Source: [Actinomadura] parvosata subsp. kistnae
GTDB taxonomy: Bacteria > Actinomycetota > Actinomycetes > Streptosporangiales > Streptosporangiaceae
Reading direction: 5' to 3'
Assembly (NCBI RefSeq): GCF_900323885.1
Contig: NZ_OOHJ01000018.1
Location: 806,001 to 870,000 of the forward strand
DNA length: 64,000 nt
The position numbers and the translations under genes are program-made. The notes beneath the pieces were generated by a model. The model was not told the origin of the DNA, did not search any database, and was given only the letters and a program-made list of their open reading frames with translations. Position 1 is the first letter of the stretch. Each line of letters starts with the position of its first letter. Shown one piece after another: positions 1-7,607 of the stretch.

Positions 1-649
1 GAGCCCGGTTGAGCAGCGGCTGCGCGGGCTCCTGCCGCAGCTTCCTGGCCGTCTGCGCGAGCAGCCCGCGGTCGAAGGTGGCCAGCGCGTTCGGATCGTA
101 CGTCGGGTACGTCGCCAGCCCGAGCACCGCCCCGGTCGCCGGGTCGAGCGCCACCACCGCGCCCGGGATGCCGGCGTTCCGCAGCCCCTGGTAGGCGGCC
201 CGCTGCACCCGGTCGCGGATCGTCAGCCGCAGGTCGGCGCCCTCCACGGCGCCCTCGCCGACCAGCGACCGCACCTTGACCTTCGGGTCCTCGCCCGACA
301 GCACCGCGTCCTGCGCCTGCTCGAGACCGGTCGAGCGGTGCAGCGACACGTGGCCGGTGACGGCGGCGTACTCGGCGCCGCGCGGGTAGGCGCGCCGGTA
401 CCGGTAGGGGCCGCCGGTGGCGGGCAGGCTGGTCGCGATCGGCGTGCCGTCGTAGGTGCGGATGTCGCCGCGCGGCCGGCCGTACCGGTCGATGAGGGCG
501 CGCTCGTTCCTGTGGTCGGCGTTGAGCGCGTGCGAGCCGAACGCCTGGACGAGCGTGACGTGCGTGAGCAAGGCGAACAGCAGCACGGCGCACAGCTTGG
601 CGACCCGGCCCAGCGGGACGTCCAGCCACCTCCCCCTCGATCCAGCCAT
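1..649 (-). CDS. Class B penicillin-binding protein (PbpA-like transpeptidase), N-terminal part
   Basis: Only the first ~216 residues are inside the window; the transpeptidase domain lies beyond position 1. Residues ~15-35 form a single membrane anchor (KLCAVLLFALLTHVTLVQAF) behind a basic N-terminus, followed by the pedestal/dimerisation region with the PBP-typical stretch RGDIRTYDGTPIATS and later GAVVALDPATGAVLGLATYP, which precedes the catalytic domain in PbpA/FtsI proteins. Such enzymes cross-link peptidoglycan outside the membrane. The ATG at 647-649 starts this frame; no strong ribosome-binding site precedes it. It follows the merR-type gene on the same strand with a 36-bp gap. No rodA/ftsW partner is visible here, so it may be a stand-alone paralogue, but the partner could lie outside the window. 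Confidence 0.8.
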   Translation of the reverse strand, partial: MAGSRGRWLDVPLGRVAKLCAVLLFALLTHVTLVQAFGSHALNADHRNERALIDRYGRPRGDIRTYDGTPIATSLPATGGPYRYRRAYPRGAEYAAVTGHVSLHRSTGLEQAQDAVLSGEDPKVKVRSLVGEGAVEGADLRLTIRDRVQRAAYQGLRNAGIPGAVVALDPATGAVLGLATYPTYDPNALATFDRGLLAQTARKLRQEPAQPLLNRA

Positions 650-685
650 GGATCGAGGTGTAGCAACCGGGCCGCAAAGGCAGGG

Positions 686-1045
686 CTAGAGCAGGCTGCG
701 GTAGTAGGAAATCTTGTGGTGGATGTAGCTCTGGCGCTCGGCGAGGTTCGCGATCTGGGCCTGGACCTGCCGGTCGTGCTCTTCCAGCAGCTTGATGCGG
801 TCGGGGATGGTGTGGTCGCCCGCGCGGACCAGCTCGGCGAAGCGCAGCATCGTGGCGATGGGCATGCCCGTGTCACGCAGGCACCGGACCATGCCGAGCC
901 AGCCGATGTCTTCCTGGCTGAACCTGCGCTGACCTGCGGCGTTGCGGTCGACGCGCTCCAGCAGCCCGATCTTCTCGTAGTAGCGGAGTGTGTCGATGCT
1001 GAAGCCGGTCTCCTCGACGACCTCCGCCGGTGTGTAGACGCTCAC
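686..1045 (-). CDS. MerR family transcriptional regulator
   Basis: 119 residues, starting at GTG. The N-terminus (VYTPAEVVEETGFSIDTLRYYEKIGLL) is a classic MerR winged helix-turn-helix, followed by the RFSQEDIGWLGMVRCLRDTGM helix and a C-terminal coiled coil (IKLLEEHDRQVQAQIANLAERQ) that would dimerise the protein. It has no cysteine cluster, so it is not a metal sensor of the MerR/CueR kind; it resembles the short regulators that control adjacent aldo/keto reductase genes. It is divergent from the aldo/keto reductase at 1125, and both promoters contain an ACTCCAGG-type palindrome, so it probably regulates itself and that gene by twisting a long-spacer promoter. The inducer is unknown. Confidence 0.92.
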   Translation of the reverse strand: MSVYTPAEVVEETGFSIDTLRYYEKIGLLERVDRNAAGQRRFSQEDIGWLGMVRCLRDTGMPIATMLRFAELVRAGDHTIPDRIKLLEEHDRQVQAQIANLAERQSYIHHKISYYRSLL

Positions 1046-1060
1046 GCTCCAAGGATCTCA

Positions 1061-1117
1061 CCTGGAGTCCACTCCAGGTCAACCGCTTGACATGGAGTGC
1101 GCTCCAGGTCTCAGAGT
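1061..1117. promoter_or_regulatory. Divergent MerR-type operator-promoters with two palindromes
   Basis: Rightward promoter: TTGACA (1087-1092), a 19-bp spacer, then CAGAGT (1112-1117). The long spacer is typical of MerR-activated promoters and contains the palindrome TGGAGTGCGCTCCA (1093-1106). Leftward: TTGACC on the minus strand (1082-1077) is followed by CCTGGAGTCCACTCCAGG (1061-1078), with perfect 8-bp arms. The two sites share the GGAGT/ACTCC core, so one dimer type could bind both. The predicted rightward start site falls at about 1124-1125, the ATG of the reductase, implying a leaderless mRNA. Confidence 0.7.
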
Positions 1118-1124
1118 CTGCGCC

Positions 1125-2048
1125 ATGAACATCGCACTGGGCACGATCCCGTTCGGCACCACCGTGGACCTGGACACCACTTTCGCGCTTCTCGACCGGT
1201 TCGTGGAGGCCGGCGGCACCAGGATCGACACGGCGAACAACTACCCGTTCTGGGTGGAGGGCCGCACGGGGGACGAGAGCGAGCTGGCCATCGGCGCGTG
1301 GCTGGCCGCCCGCGGCAACCGCGACGCGGTCGTCCTCAGTACGAAGGTCGGCGCCCGCCCCACCGTCGCCGGCGACCGCACGCTGGACTCGGCGGAGGGC
1401 CTGTCCGCGGCCGCCATCGCCCGGGGCGCGGAGGGCAGCCTCAAGAGATTGGGGACGGACTACATCGATGTGTATTGGTCGCACATCGAGGATCGGTCCG
1501 TCCCGTTCGAGGAGACTTTGCGGGCCTTCGACGAGCTGGCGCGGGCCGGCAAGGTGCGGGCCATCGGGGCCAGCAACATGCCGGCCTGGCGGCTGGAGCG
1601 GGCCAGGAACGTCTCGGGGGCGCGCGGCTGGCTCCCCTACACCCACGTCCAGCAGCGGCACACCTACCTGCGCCCGCGCCCGGGCACGAAGCTGCCCGAG
1701 TCGGGGCACCGGCTGGTGACGGACGACCTGCTCGGCTACCTGGCCGACGAGCCGGACCTGACGCTGTGGGCGTACAACACGCTGATGTTCGGCGCCTACA
1801 CGCGGCCGGACCGGGCGATCCCCGAGATCTACGACCACCCGGGCACGACGCGGCGGCTGGCCGTCCTGCACGAGGTGGCCGGGGAGCTGGACGCGACGCC
1901 GAACCAGGTGGTGCTGGCCTGGCTGATGGCCGACGGGATCGTGCCGATCGTCGGGGTCTCCACGATGGAGCAGCTGGAGGAGGCGATCGGCGCGGCGGAG
2001 CTCAAGCTGGACGACGAGCAGCGCGCCCGCATGGACGCCGCCATGTAG
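1125..2048 (+). CDS. Aldo/keto reductase
   Basis: 307 residues with the AKR TIM-barrel pattern. FGTTVDLDTTFALLDRFVEAGGTRIDTANNYPFW contains the Asp and Tyr of the catalytic tetrad. VVLSTKVGARP carries the catalytic Lys, DYIDVYWSHIED the His, and IGASNMPAWRLERA matches the GxSN motif. The C-terminus (NQVVLAWLMADGIVPIVGVSTMEQLEE) is the NADP(H)-binding end. It should be a soluble NADPH-dependent carbonyl reductase, substrate unknown. A longer frame exists from 1092, but that codon lies inside the promoter palindrome; the ATG at 1125 starts at the normal family N-terminus and coincides with the predicted transcription start. It is probably controlled by the divergent MerR protein and ends 5 bp from the convergent tetR-type gene. 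Confidence 0.92.
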   Translation: MNIALGTIPFGTTVDLDTTFALLDRFVEAGGTRIDTANNYPFWVEGRTGDESELAIGAWLAARGNRDAVVLSTKVGARPTVAGDRTLDSAEGLSAAAIARGAEGSLKRLGTDYIDVYWSHIEDRSVPFEETLRAFDELARAGKVRAIGASNMPAWRLERARNVSGARGWLPYTHVQQRHTYLRPRPGTKLPESGHRLVTDDLLGYLADEPDLTLWAYNTLMFGAYTRPDRAIPEIYDHPGTTRRLAVLHEVAGELDATPNQVVLAWLMADGIVPIVGVSTMEQLEEAIGAAELKLDDEQRARMDAAM

Positions 2049-2053
2049 CGCTC

Positions 2054-2680
2054 CTACGGCAGGTGGTCGGCCAGGTAGCGGCGGACCAGTTGCTTGCACT
2101 CGGCGATCAGCTCGGGGTCGCCGCCCGGATCGACGCGGAAGGCCAGCTTGAGCACCGCGTCGGTGGCCTCGACCGCCACCAGCAGCGCGCGGTCGAGCCC
2201 CGGGCCCGCGGGCGCGCCGAGCAGCTCCAGCGTCAGGGCGCGCAGGCGCTCGGCCACGACGACGTTGTTCTCCTGCGTCTCGTCGAGCGCCCGCTTGCCG
2301 CTGTCGCCGGGCGCGCCGAGCACCTCGCCGAAGTCGACGACGGCGAAGCCGGGGGTGGTGCGCTTCATGTCGACGAACTCGTCGATGGCCAGGTCGACCA
2401 GGTCGGTCCAGTGGCCGAGGTCGGCCGTGGGGATGCGCTCGGTGATGCGCTGCAGGAACGCCTCGAGGTTGCGCCGCGCCAGCGCCCCCACCAGCCCCTG
2501 CTTGTCGGGGAAGAACTGGTAGAACGTGCCGATCGGCACCTCGGCCCGGCGCGCGACCTCTTTCGTGGTCAGCGCCTCGTAGCCGACCTCGTCGAGCAGG
2601 AGCGCGCACTCGTCGAGCATGCGCTCCACGCGCTCGACGCTCCGGCGCTGAGCGGGTCGGCGGCGCAGGGTACTGGTCAT
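2054..2680 (-). CDS. TetR/AcrR family transcriptional regulator
   Basis: 208 residues from the ATG at 2680, preceded by GGATGGGGG; an in-frame ATG at 2698 has no good ribosome-binding site. Residues ~15-60 form the TetR DNA-binding domain (ERMLDECALLLDEVGYEALTTKEVARRAEVPIGTFYQFFPDKQGLV, recognition helix at PIGTFYQFF). The C-terminal ~150 residues are a helical ligand-binding and dimerisation domain with no recognisable specificity. It is divergent from the GH1 beta-glucosidase at 2765, and a 15-bp imperfect palindrome lies between them, so it plausibly represses that gene and itself. Control of a glycosidase by TetR rather than LacI is less common. The effector cannot be named from sequence. 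Confidence 0.9.
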   Translation of the reverse strand: MTSTLRRRPAQRRSVERVERMLDECALLLDEVGYEALTTKEVARRAEVPIGTFYQFFPDKQGLVGALARRNLEAFLQRITERIPTADLGHWTDLVDLAIDEFVDMKRTTPGFAVVDFGEVLGAPGDSGKRALDETQENNVVVAERLRALTLELLGAPAGPGLDRALLVAVEATDAVLKLAFRVDPGGDPELIAECKQLVRRYLADHLP

Positions 2681-2712
2681 GCCCCCATCCTTGCGCATTC
2701 GCGCCCGGATGA

Positions 2713-2727
2713 GTCAGAGTCTTTGAC
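2713..2727. promoter_or_regulatory. Candidate TetR operator between the tetR-type gene and the beta-glucosidase gene
   Basis: GTCAGAGTCTTTGAC is an odd-centred palindrome with 7-bp arms and one mismatch per arm. Its right end overlaps a TTGACC (2723-2728) that could be a -35 element for the rightward gene, though no clear -10 follows. Position and symmetry fit a TetR site; this is inference. Confidence 0.35.
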
Positions 2728-2764
2728 CTCGGACAAACATGAGCCACCCTCATAGGAGGCGGAT

Positions 2765-4078
2765 ATGTTCTGGTGGGGCACGGCCACGGCGGCGTACCAG
2801 ATCGAGGGCGCCACCACCGAGGACGGCAGGGGTGCCTCCGTCTGGGACGTCTTCTCCCACGAGCCCGGCCGCACCAGGAACGGCCAGACGGGCGACGTGG
2901 CCTGCGACCACTACCACCGCTGGCCCGAGGACGTCGCCCTCATGCGCGGCCTCGGCGTCAACGCCTACCGCTTCTCGATCGCCTGGCCGCGCGTGCTGCC
3001 CGAGGGCTCCGGCCGGGTGAACGCGGCGGGGCTCGACTTCTACGACCGGCTGGTGGACGCCCTGCTGGCGGCCGGCGTCCAGCCGGTGCCCACGCTGTTC
3101 CACTGGGACCTGCCCCAGGCGCTGGAGGAGCGCGGCGGCTGGCTGAGCCGCGAGGTCAGCGAGCTGTTCGCCGCGTATGCCGCCACGGTCGGCGCGCGGC
3201 TGGCCGACCGCGTGCCGATGTGGATCACCCTGAACGAGCCGTTCGTCCATATGGCCTACGGCTACGCCATGGGCGTGCACGCCCCCGGCCGGGCCCTGCT
3301 GACCGATGCTCTGCCCGCCGCCCACCACCAGCTCCTCGGCCACGGCCTGGCCGTGCGGGCGCTCAGGGCGGCCGGCGCCCGCCAGGTGGCGCTGACGAAC
3401 AACTGCACGCCCGTCTGGCCGGCCTCGGAGAGCGAGGCGGACGTGCGGGCGGCCGACGCGTACGACATCCTGCACAACCGGCTGTTCAACGACCCCGTGC
3501 TTCTCGGGAAATATCCGGATTTGTCGGCATACACGTCCGCGCTGGACTTCGTCCGTGACGGCGACCTGGAGACCATCGCCGCCCCGCTCGACGCCCTCGG
3601 CATCAACTACTACAACCCCACCCGCATCGCCGCCCCCACCGGTGACGGGCTCCCGTTCGACGACGCGGGCGTCACCGGCTACCCCACCACCGCGTTCGGC
3701 TGGCCGGTCGTCCCCGACGGCCTGCGCGAGCTGCTCACCGGCCTCAAGGCCCGGTACGGCGCCGCGCTCCCGCCCATCCTGATCACCGAGAACGGCTGCT
3801 CCCAGGAGGACGTCCCGGGCCCGGACGGCACGATCGACGACACCGCCCGAATCGACTACCTCGACGGCCACATCGCCGCCATGCGGCAGGCCATGGCCGA
3901 AGGGGTGGACGTGCGCGGCTACTTCGTCTGGTCACTGCTGGACAACTTCGAGTGGGCCGAGGGCTACGACCAGCGCTTCGGCCTCGTGCACGTGGACTTC
4001 GCCACCCAGCGCCGCACGCCGAAGCGCTCCTACCACTGGTACGCGCGGTTCCTGGAAGGTCAGAACACCGACACGTGA
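2765..4078 (+). CDS. Glycoside hydrolase family 1 beta-glucosidase
   Basis: 437 residues, close to the usual GH1 length, and no signal peptide, so a cytoplasmic enzyme hydrolysing beta-linked disaccharides such as cellobiose. The N-terminus FWWGTATAAYQIEG is the family signature. The acid/base Glu is E158 in TLNEP and the nucleophile is E342 in ITENG. Substrate-binding HWDLP (~114) and WSLLDNFEWAEGY (~400) are present. AGGAGG at 2755-2760 precedes the ATG by 4 nt. It is divergent from the TetR gene at 2680 and its 3' end overlaps the convergent secreted-protein gene by 19 bp. No sugar transporter is adjacent, so the uptake partner must be elsewhere. The exact glycoside preferred cannot be read from sequence. 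Confidence 0.95.
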   Translation: MFWWGTATAAYQIEGATTEDGRGASVWDVFSHEPGRTRNGQTGDVACDHYHRWPEDVALMRGLGVNAYRFSIAWPRVLPEGSGRVNAAGLDFYDRLVDALLAAGVQPVPTLFHWDLPQALEERGGWLSREVSELFAAYAATVGARLADRVPMWITLNEPFVHMAYGYAMGVHAPGRALLTDALPAAHHQLLGHGLAVRALRAAGARQVALTNNCTPVWPASESEADVRAADAYDILHNRLFNDPVLLGKYPDLSAYTSALDFVRDGDLETIAAPLDALGINYYNPTRIAAPTGDGLPFDDAGVTGYPTTAFGWPVVPDGLRELLTGLKARYGAALPPILITENGCSQEDVPGPDGTIDDTARIDYLDGHIAAMRQAMAEGVDVRGYFVWSLLDNFEWAEGYDQRFGLVHVDFATQRRTPKRSYHWYARFLEGQNTDT

Positions 4079-4956
4079 ACGTGGTCGTAGTGGTTGGCGG
4101 TCACGCCGCCGCGGTCGGACATCGGGTCCCAGCCGCCGCCTGACCGGATGTCGTAGTAGCGCTGCTTCCAGATGATGTACATGACGCCCAGCCGGGGGCC
4201 GTTCTTGATCAGCCAGGCGGCCAGCGCGTCGCCGTTGGCCGCGTCGGAGCCGGTGGCCATCCGGCCGCCGCTCGACATCATGAAGTCGCAGGCCCGGCCC
4301 TTGCCGTGCTCGCCCGGGTCGCCGGGGCGCAGGCAGCCGACGCCGTACTTCATCGGGAAGTTCGCCATGATCTCGGCGCGGACGTTGATCATGCGCGGCG
4401 TCAGGCCCTCGGCGCCGCCCGGCTGCTGGAAGCCGTACTTCTGCAGCAGCTTCTGGATCTCGTCCTTCTTGTTCTGCAGCGCCTTGATCTCCTTGCGCAT
4501 CTTCTCGATCTTCTCGCTGGCGTTGGCCTTCGCGTCGTTGTGCTTGTCGATCAGCTTCTTGATGCTCTCGACGCGCTGGGCCCGCTCGTTGGCCATGAAC
4601 GTGAGGTTGGCGGCGCCGCCGAGCATGGCGTAGGGGTCGGCGTTGGGGGTGAGCAGCCGCACGCCGTCGAGGGGCCCGAACATGTAGGAGGTCTGGGCGA
4701 TGCGGCTCACCTCGGCCTGGGCGGCCTTGAGCTGCGCCTCCAGGTCGCCGGAGGTGTCGGTGGCCTTCTTGGCCTGGACCCTGATCTCTTCGAGGCTCTG
4801 GATCTGGCCGCGGTAGAGCTCGTTCAGCCGGGCGGCCTGTTTGGTGAGTTTGCGCAGCTCGGCGGGGCTGGGGTCGGCCATGGCCGGCGACGGGGAGTGG
4901 AGTCCGAGCAGCCCGGAGAGTACGGCGACGAGAACGGCGAGCCGCCAGATTCTCAC
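4060..4956 (-). CDS. Secreted coiled-coil protein with a C-terminal M15-like/ARB_07466-type domain
   Basis: 298 residues from the GTG at 4956, which follows a strong GGGAGGGGACGG and opens a signal peptide (RIWRLAVLVAVLSGLLGLHSP, cleavage near MADP). Residues ~30-190 are long charged helices (ELRKLTKQAARLNELYRGQI and ERAQRVESIKKLIDKHNDAK), predicted coiled coil. The C-terminal ~100 residues contain GCLRPGDPGEHGKGRACDFM and end NHYDHVHVSVF. The HxxxxxCD and HVH arrangement resembles the zinc ligands of M15 D,D-carboxypeptidase-like folds. The likely role is cell-wall binding or hydrolysis outside the membrane, by analogy with coiled-coil plus peptidase proteins such as NlpC/P60 RipA. A longer frame extends to 5199 but lacks a ribosome-binding site and a signal peptide. 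Confidence 0.82.
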   Translation of the reverse strand: MRIWRLAVLVAVLSGLLGLHSPSPAMADPSPAELRKLTKQAARLNELYRGQIQSLEEIRVQAKKATDTSGDLEAQLKAAQAEVSRIAQTSYMFGPLDGVRLLTPNADPYAMLGGAANLTFMANERAQRVESIKKLIDKHNDAKANASEKIEKMRKEIKALQNKKDEIQKLLQKYGFQQPGGAEGLTPRMINVRAEIMANFPMKYGVGCLRPGDPGEHGKGRACDFMMSSGGRMATGSDAANGDALAAWLIKNGPRLGVMYIIWKQRYYDIRSGGGWDPMSDRGGVTANHYDHVHVSVF

Positions 4957-5215
4957 ACCCGTCCCCTCCCCTCTAGACGGACCGAAACTATAGAAGATGA
5001 TCTTGATCCCTGTCATCCGAACGGCCGAACTGCTGCACCTTTGGCGAAACTTATCGGGTTTTGTCCGAATCGCGCGGGACCCTCGCGCGCGGCGCGGCGG
5101 CACCCCGGCGCGCCGCGCACCGACCTCCTCTTGCATGCGTGGACAGAACATGATTCGGTCGCGTTGGGACATGCCGAAGACAAGCAAGCATTCGGTCAAG
5201 CAGGAGGCTCACGAC

Positions 5216-6649
5216 ATGCGCCAGCACGACACGCTGTTCATCGGGGGCGAATGGGTGGCCCCCGCGGGCACCGGCACGATCGACGTCATCTCCCCCCATA
5301 CCGAGGAGATCGTCGGCCGGGTGCCGGACGGCACCACCGAGGACATGGAGCGCGCCGTCGCGGCCGCCCGGGAGGCGTTCGACCACGGGCCCTGGCCCCG
5401 CATGACGTTCGCCGAGCGGGCCGAGGTGATCGCCCGGCTGGCCGCCATCTACAACGAGCGCCAGAGCGAGATGGCCCAGCTCATCACCGAGGAGATGGGC
5501 TCGCCGATCACGTTCTCCAACCTCGCGCAGGCGCCGCAGCCGCTTGGCATGCTCCAGTTCTACGCCGAGCTCGGCCGGACGTTCGAGCAGGAGGAGCAGC
5601 GGCCCGGCCTGTTCGGCCCCATCACCGTGCGCAGGGAGCCCGTGGGCGTGGTGGCGGCCGTCGTGCCGTGGAACGTCCCCCAGTTCGTGACCATGACCAA
5701 GGTCGCGCCCGCGCTGCTCGCGGGCTGCACGATCGTGCTCAAGCCGGCCCCCGAGACGCCGCTGGACGCGTACCTGCTGGCCGAGTGGGCGGCCGAGGCC
5801 GGCGTGCCGGCGGGCGTGCTCAACATCGTCGTCGCCGGCCGCGAGGTCGGCGAGCACCTGGTCGCCCACAAGGGCGTGGACAAGGTCGCCTTCACCGGCT
5901 CCACCGCCGCCGGGCGGCGCATCGCCGCCGTCTGCGGCGAGCAGCTCAAGCGGGTCAGCCTGGAGCTCGGCGGCAAGTCCGCCGCGATCATCCTGGACGA
6001 CGCCGACCTGGCCGCCAGCATGGGCTTCCTGTCGATGGCCTCCCTCATGAACAACGGCCAGGCGTGCGTGGCCCAGACCCGCATCCTGGCCTCCCGCAAC
6101 CGCTACGACGAGGTCGTGGACGCCATCGCCGCCATGGTCGGCGCCCAGCCCGTCGGCGACCCCGCCGATCCCGCCACCGGCATCGGCCCCCTGGTCGCCA
6201 AGCGGCAGCAGGAGCGCGTCGAGGGCTACATCAAGCTCGGCATGGACGAAGGCGCCAAGATCGTGGTGGGCGGCCTCGACCGGCCGTACGACCGCGGCTG
6301 GTACGTCGCGCCCACCGTCTTCGCCGGCGTCAGCAACGACATGCGCATCGCCCGCGAGGAGATCTTCGGGCCGGTCCTCGCGGTGATCCCGTACGAGGAC
6401 GAGGCCGATGCCGTCCGCATCGCCAACGACAGCGACTACGGCCTGGCCGGCACCGTCTGGACCGCCGACGCCGAGCACGGCATGGAGGTGGCCCGCCAGG
6501 TCCGCACCGGCACGTACGGCGTGAACTGCTTCATGCTGGAGACCAACGCCCCCTTCGGCGGCTACAAGGCCAGCGGCATCGGCCGCGAGCTCGGCCCCGA
6601 GGGCCTCAACTCCTACCTGGAGTACAAGACGATCGCCCGCCTGGGCTGA
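5216..6649 (+). CDS. NAD(P)-dependent aldehyde dehydrogenase
   Basis: 477 residues, normal for the ALDH superfamily. N-terminus LFIGGEWVAPAGTGTIDVISPHTEE; cofactor loop PWNVPQF; catalytic Glu E250 in LELGGKSA and nucleophile C284 in NNGQACVAQTRI, 34 residues apart as in active enzymes; C-terminal EEIFGPVLAVIPY and NAPFGGYKASGIGRELG. It oxidises an aldehyde to the acid in the cytoplasm; the substrate is not predictable. The ATG at 5216 follows AGGAGG (5202-5207) at 8 nt and is preferred over in-frame codons from 4997. It is divergent from the secreted coiled-coil gene and is followed by a strong terminator. No redox or regulatory partner is adjacent. Confidence 0.94.
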   Translation: MRQHDTLFIGGEWVAPAGTGTIDVISPHTEEIVGRVPDGTTEDMERAVAAAREAFDHGPWPRMTFAERAEVIARLAAIYNERQSEMAQLITEEMGSPITFSNLAQAPQPLGMLQFYAELGRTFEQEEQRPGLFGPITVRREPVGVVAAVVPWNVPQFVTMTKVAPALLAGCTIVLKPAPETPLDAYLLAEWAAEAGVPAGVLNIVVAGREVGEHLVAHKGVDKVAFTGSTAAGRRIAAVCGEQLKRVSLELGGKSAAIILDDADLAASMGFLSMASLMNNGQACVAQTRILASRNRYDEVVDAIAAMVGAQPVGDPADPATGIGPLVAKRQQERVEGYIKLGMDEGAKIVVGGLDRPYDRGWYVAPTVFAGVSNDMRIAREEIFGPVLAVIPYEDEADAVRIANDSDYGLAGTVWTADAEHGMEVARQVRTGTYGVNCFMLETNAPFGGYKASGIGRELGPEGLNSYLEYKTIARLG

Positions 6650-6663
6650 GCCGGGACACGAAT

Positions 6664-6693
6664 GAGGGCCCCGCCACCCCTGGCGGGGCCCTC
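6664..6693. terminator. Bidirectional GC-rich terminator hairpin
   Basis: A perfect 13-bp stem, GAGGGCCCCGCCA (6664-6676) and TGGCGGGGCCCTC (6681-6693), with a CCCC loop, 15 bp after the aldehyde dehydrogenase stop. There is no long T-run, as is common in actinomycetes. It lies between convergent genes. Confidence 0.8.
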
Positions 6694-6844
6694 TGTACGG
6701 ATGGTCACCCAGCGCGCCCCCGCGACGCTGGGCTACCGGCCGACTACAGCAGTATGTCCCACGTCCACCGCATCGACGGTTTCCTTCCCCAGAGACTTTC
6801 TCCCGGCGGTTTCCTGCCATCCGCCCTAGGTAGACGTGTTTCAC

Positions 6845-7597
6845 TCAGGAAAAGTTCGAGGAGATCCATTTGCCGATCCGGCGGACGAGTTCGGGCGTCG
6901 CCGCCGACTCCGCGTGCCCGAATCCGGGCTCGATCCACAGCTCCTTCGGCTCCTTCGCGCCGTCGTAGAGCTGGCGCGCGTGATCCAGCGGGAAGAACGC
7001 GTCCGCGTCGCCGTGCACGATCAGCAGCGGCACCGGCGCGATCAGCCCGGCGGCCTCGTGCGGCGGCATCGGGACCGGGTCCCACTCGCCCCGCGCGATC
7101 CTGGTGCGCTTGGCCACGCGCGCCGCCCACCGCCCGACCGGCCGCTCGATCGCCCAGTGCACCTGCCGCATCGGCTTGGTCCCCCGGTAGTACCAGCGGG
7201 CCGGCCCGCTCACCGCCACCACGGCGTCCACCCCGCCGCGCAGCCCCGCGTGCCGGACGGCCACCGCCGCGCCCATGGAGAAGCCCACGACCGCGACCTT
7301 CGAGTAACCGATCACGCGGGCGTGCCTGACCGCGGCCTCCACGTCGAGGATCTCCAGGTCGCCCACCGTGGTCTCGCCGCCGGACCGGCCGTGGCCGCGG
7401 AAGTCGAAGGCGATGACGCCGCCGTACCCGCTCAGCACGTGCACGATGCGGCGCGCGGTGCGCTCCCGCCAGGACCCGGTGAAGCCGTGCGCCACCACGA
7501 TCCCCACGTCCGTACGGGCGGAGGGCGTGTGCGCGGCGTCGATGCGGACCCCGTCCTCGGTCCTGAGCATGACGGGGAAGTTGGGCGCGAAAGGCAT
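6845..7597 (-). CDS. Alpha/beta hydrolase
   Basis: 250 residues. Oxyanion loop region VVAHGFTGSWRER; nucleophile elbow GFSMG (Ser ~114); acid Asp in LLIVHGDADAFFPLDHA; catalytic His in PGFGHAESA. This completes a Ser-Asp-His triad of an esterase/thioesterase/acyl-peptidase type; the substrate is unknown. There is no signal peptide, so it is cytoplasmic. FDFRGHGRSGG between strands is typical of the lysophospholipase-like subgroup. It sits 10 bp upstream of the end of the neighbouring LuxR-type regulator gene, which ends on the same strand, so the two could share a transcript. About 150 bp downstream (6694-6844) hold no recognisable gene. Confidence 0.9.
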   Translation of the reverse strand: MPFAPNFPVMLRTEDGVRIDAAHTPSARTDVGIVVAHGFTGSWRERTARRIVHVLSGYGGVIAFDFRGHGRSGGETTVGDLEILDVEAAVRHARVIGYSKVAVVGFSMGAAVAVRHAGLRGGVDAVVAVSGPARWYYRGTKPMRQVHWAIERPVGRWAARVAKRTRIARGEWDPVPMPPHEAAGLIAPVPLLIVHGDADAFFPLDHARQLYDGAKEPKELWIEPGFGHAESAATPELVRRIGKWISSNFS

Positions 7598-7607
7598 GGA
7601 TATGAGG

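Noticed and set aside
9..194. Plus-strand open frame at the left edge
   Set aside because: Shadow of the penicillin-binding protein frame on the minus strand; no ribosome-binding site and atypical composition.
873..2753. Very long minus-strand open frame across the MerR, reductase and TetR genes
   Set aside because: Arginine/alanine-rich shadow typical of high-GC DNA; it crosses three well-supported genes.
1097..2755. Long plus-strand frame over the aldo/keto reductase
   Set aside because: Out of frame with the clear AKR protein; low-complexity Arg/Gly-rich composition.
6694..6844. Possible structured RNA or riboswitch between the aldehyde dehydrogenase and hydrolase genes
   Set aside because: Some pairing (CCCAGCG/CGCTGGG) exists, but the region lies downstream of both convergent genes and matches no class I know.
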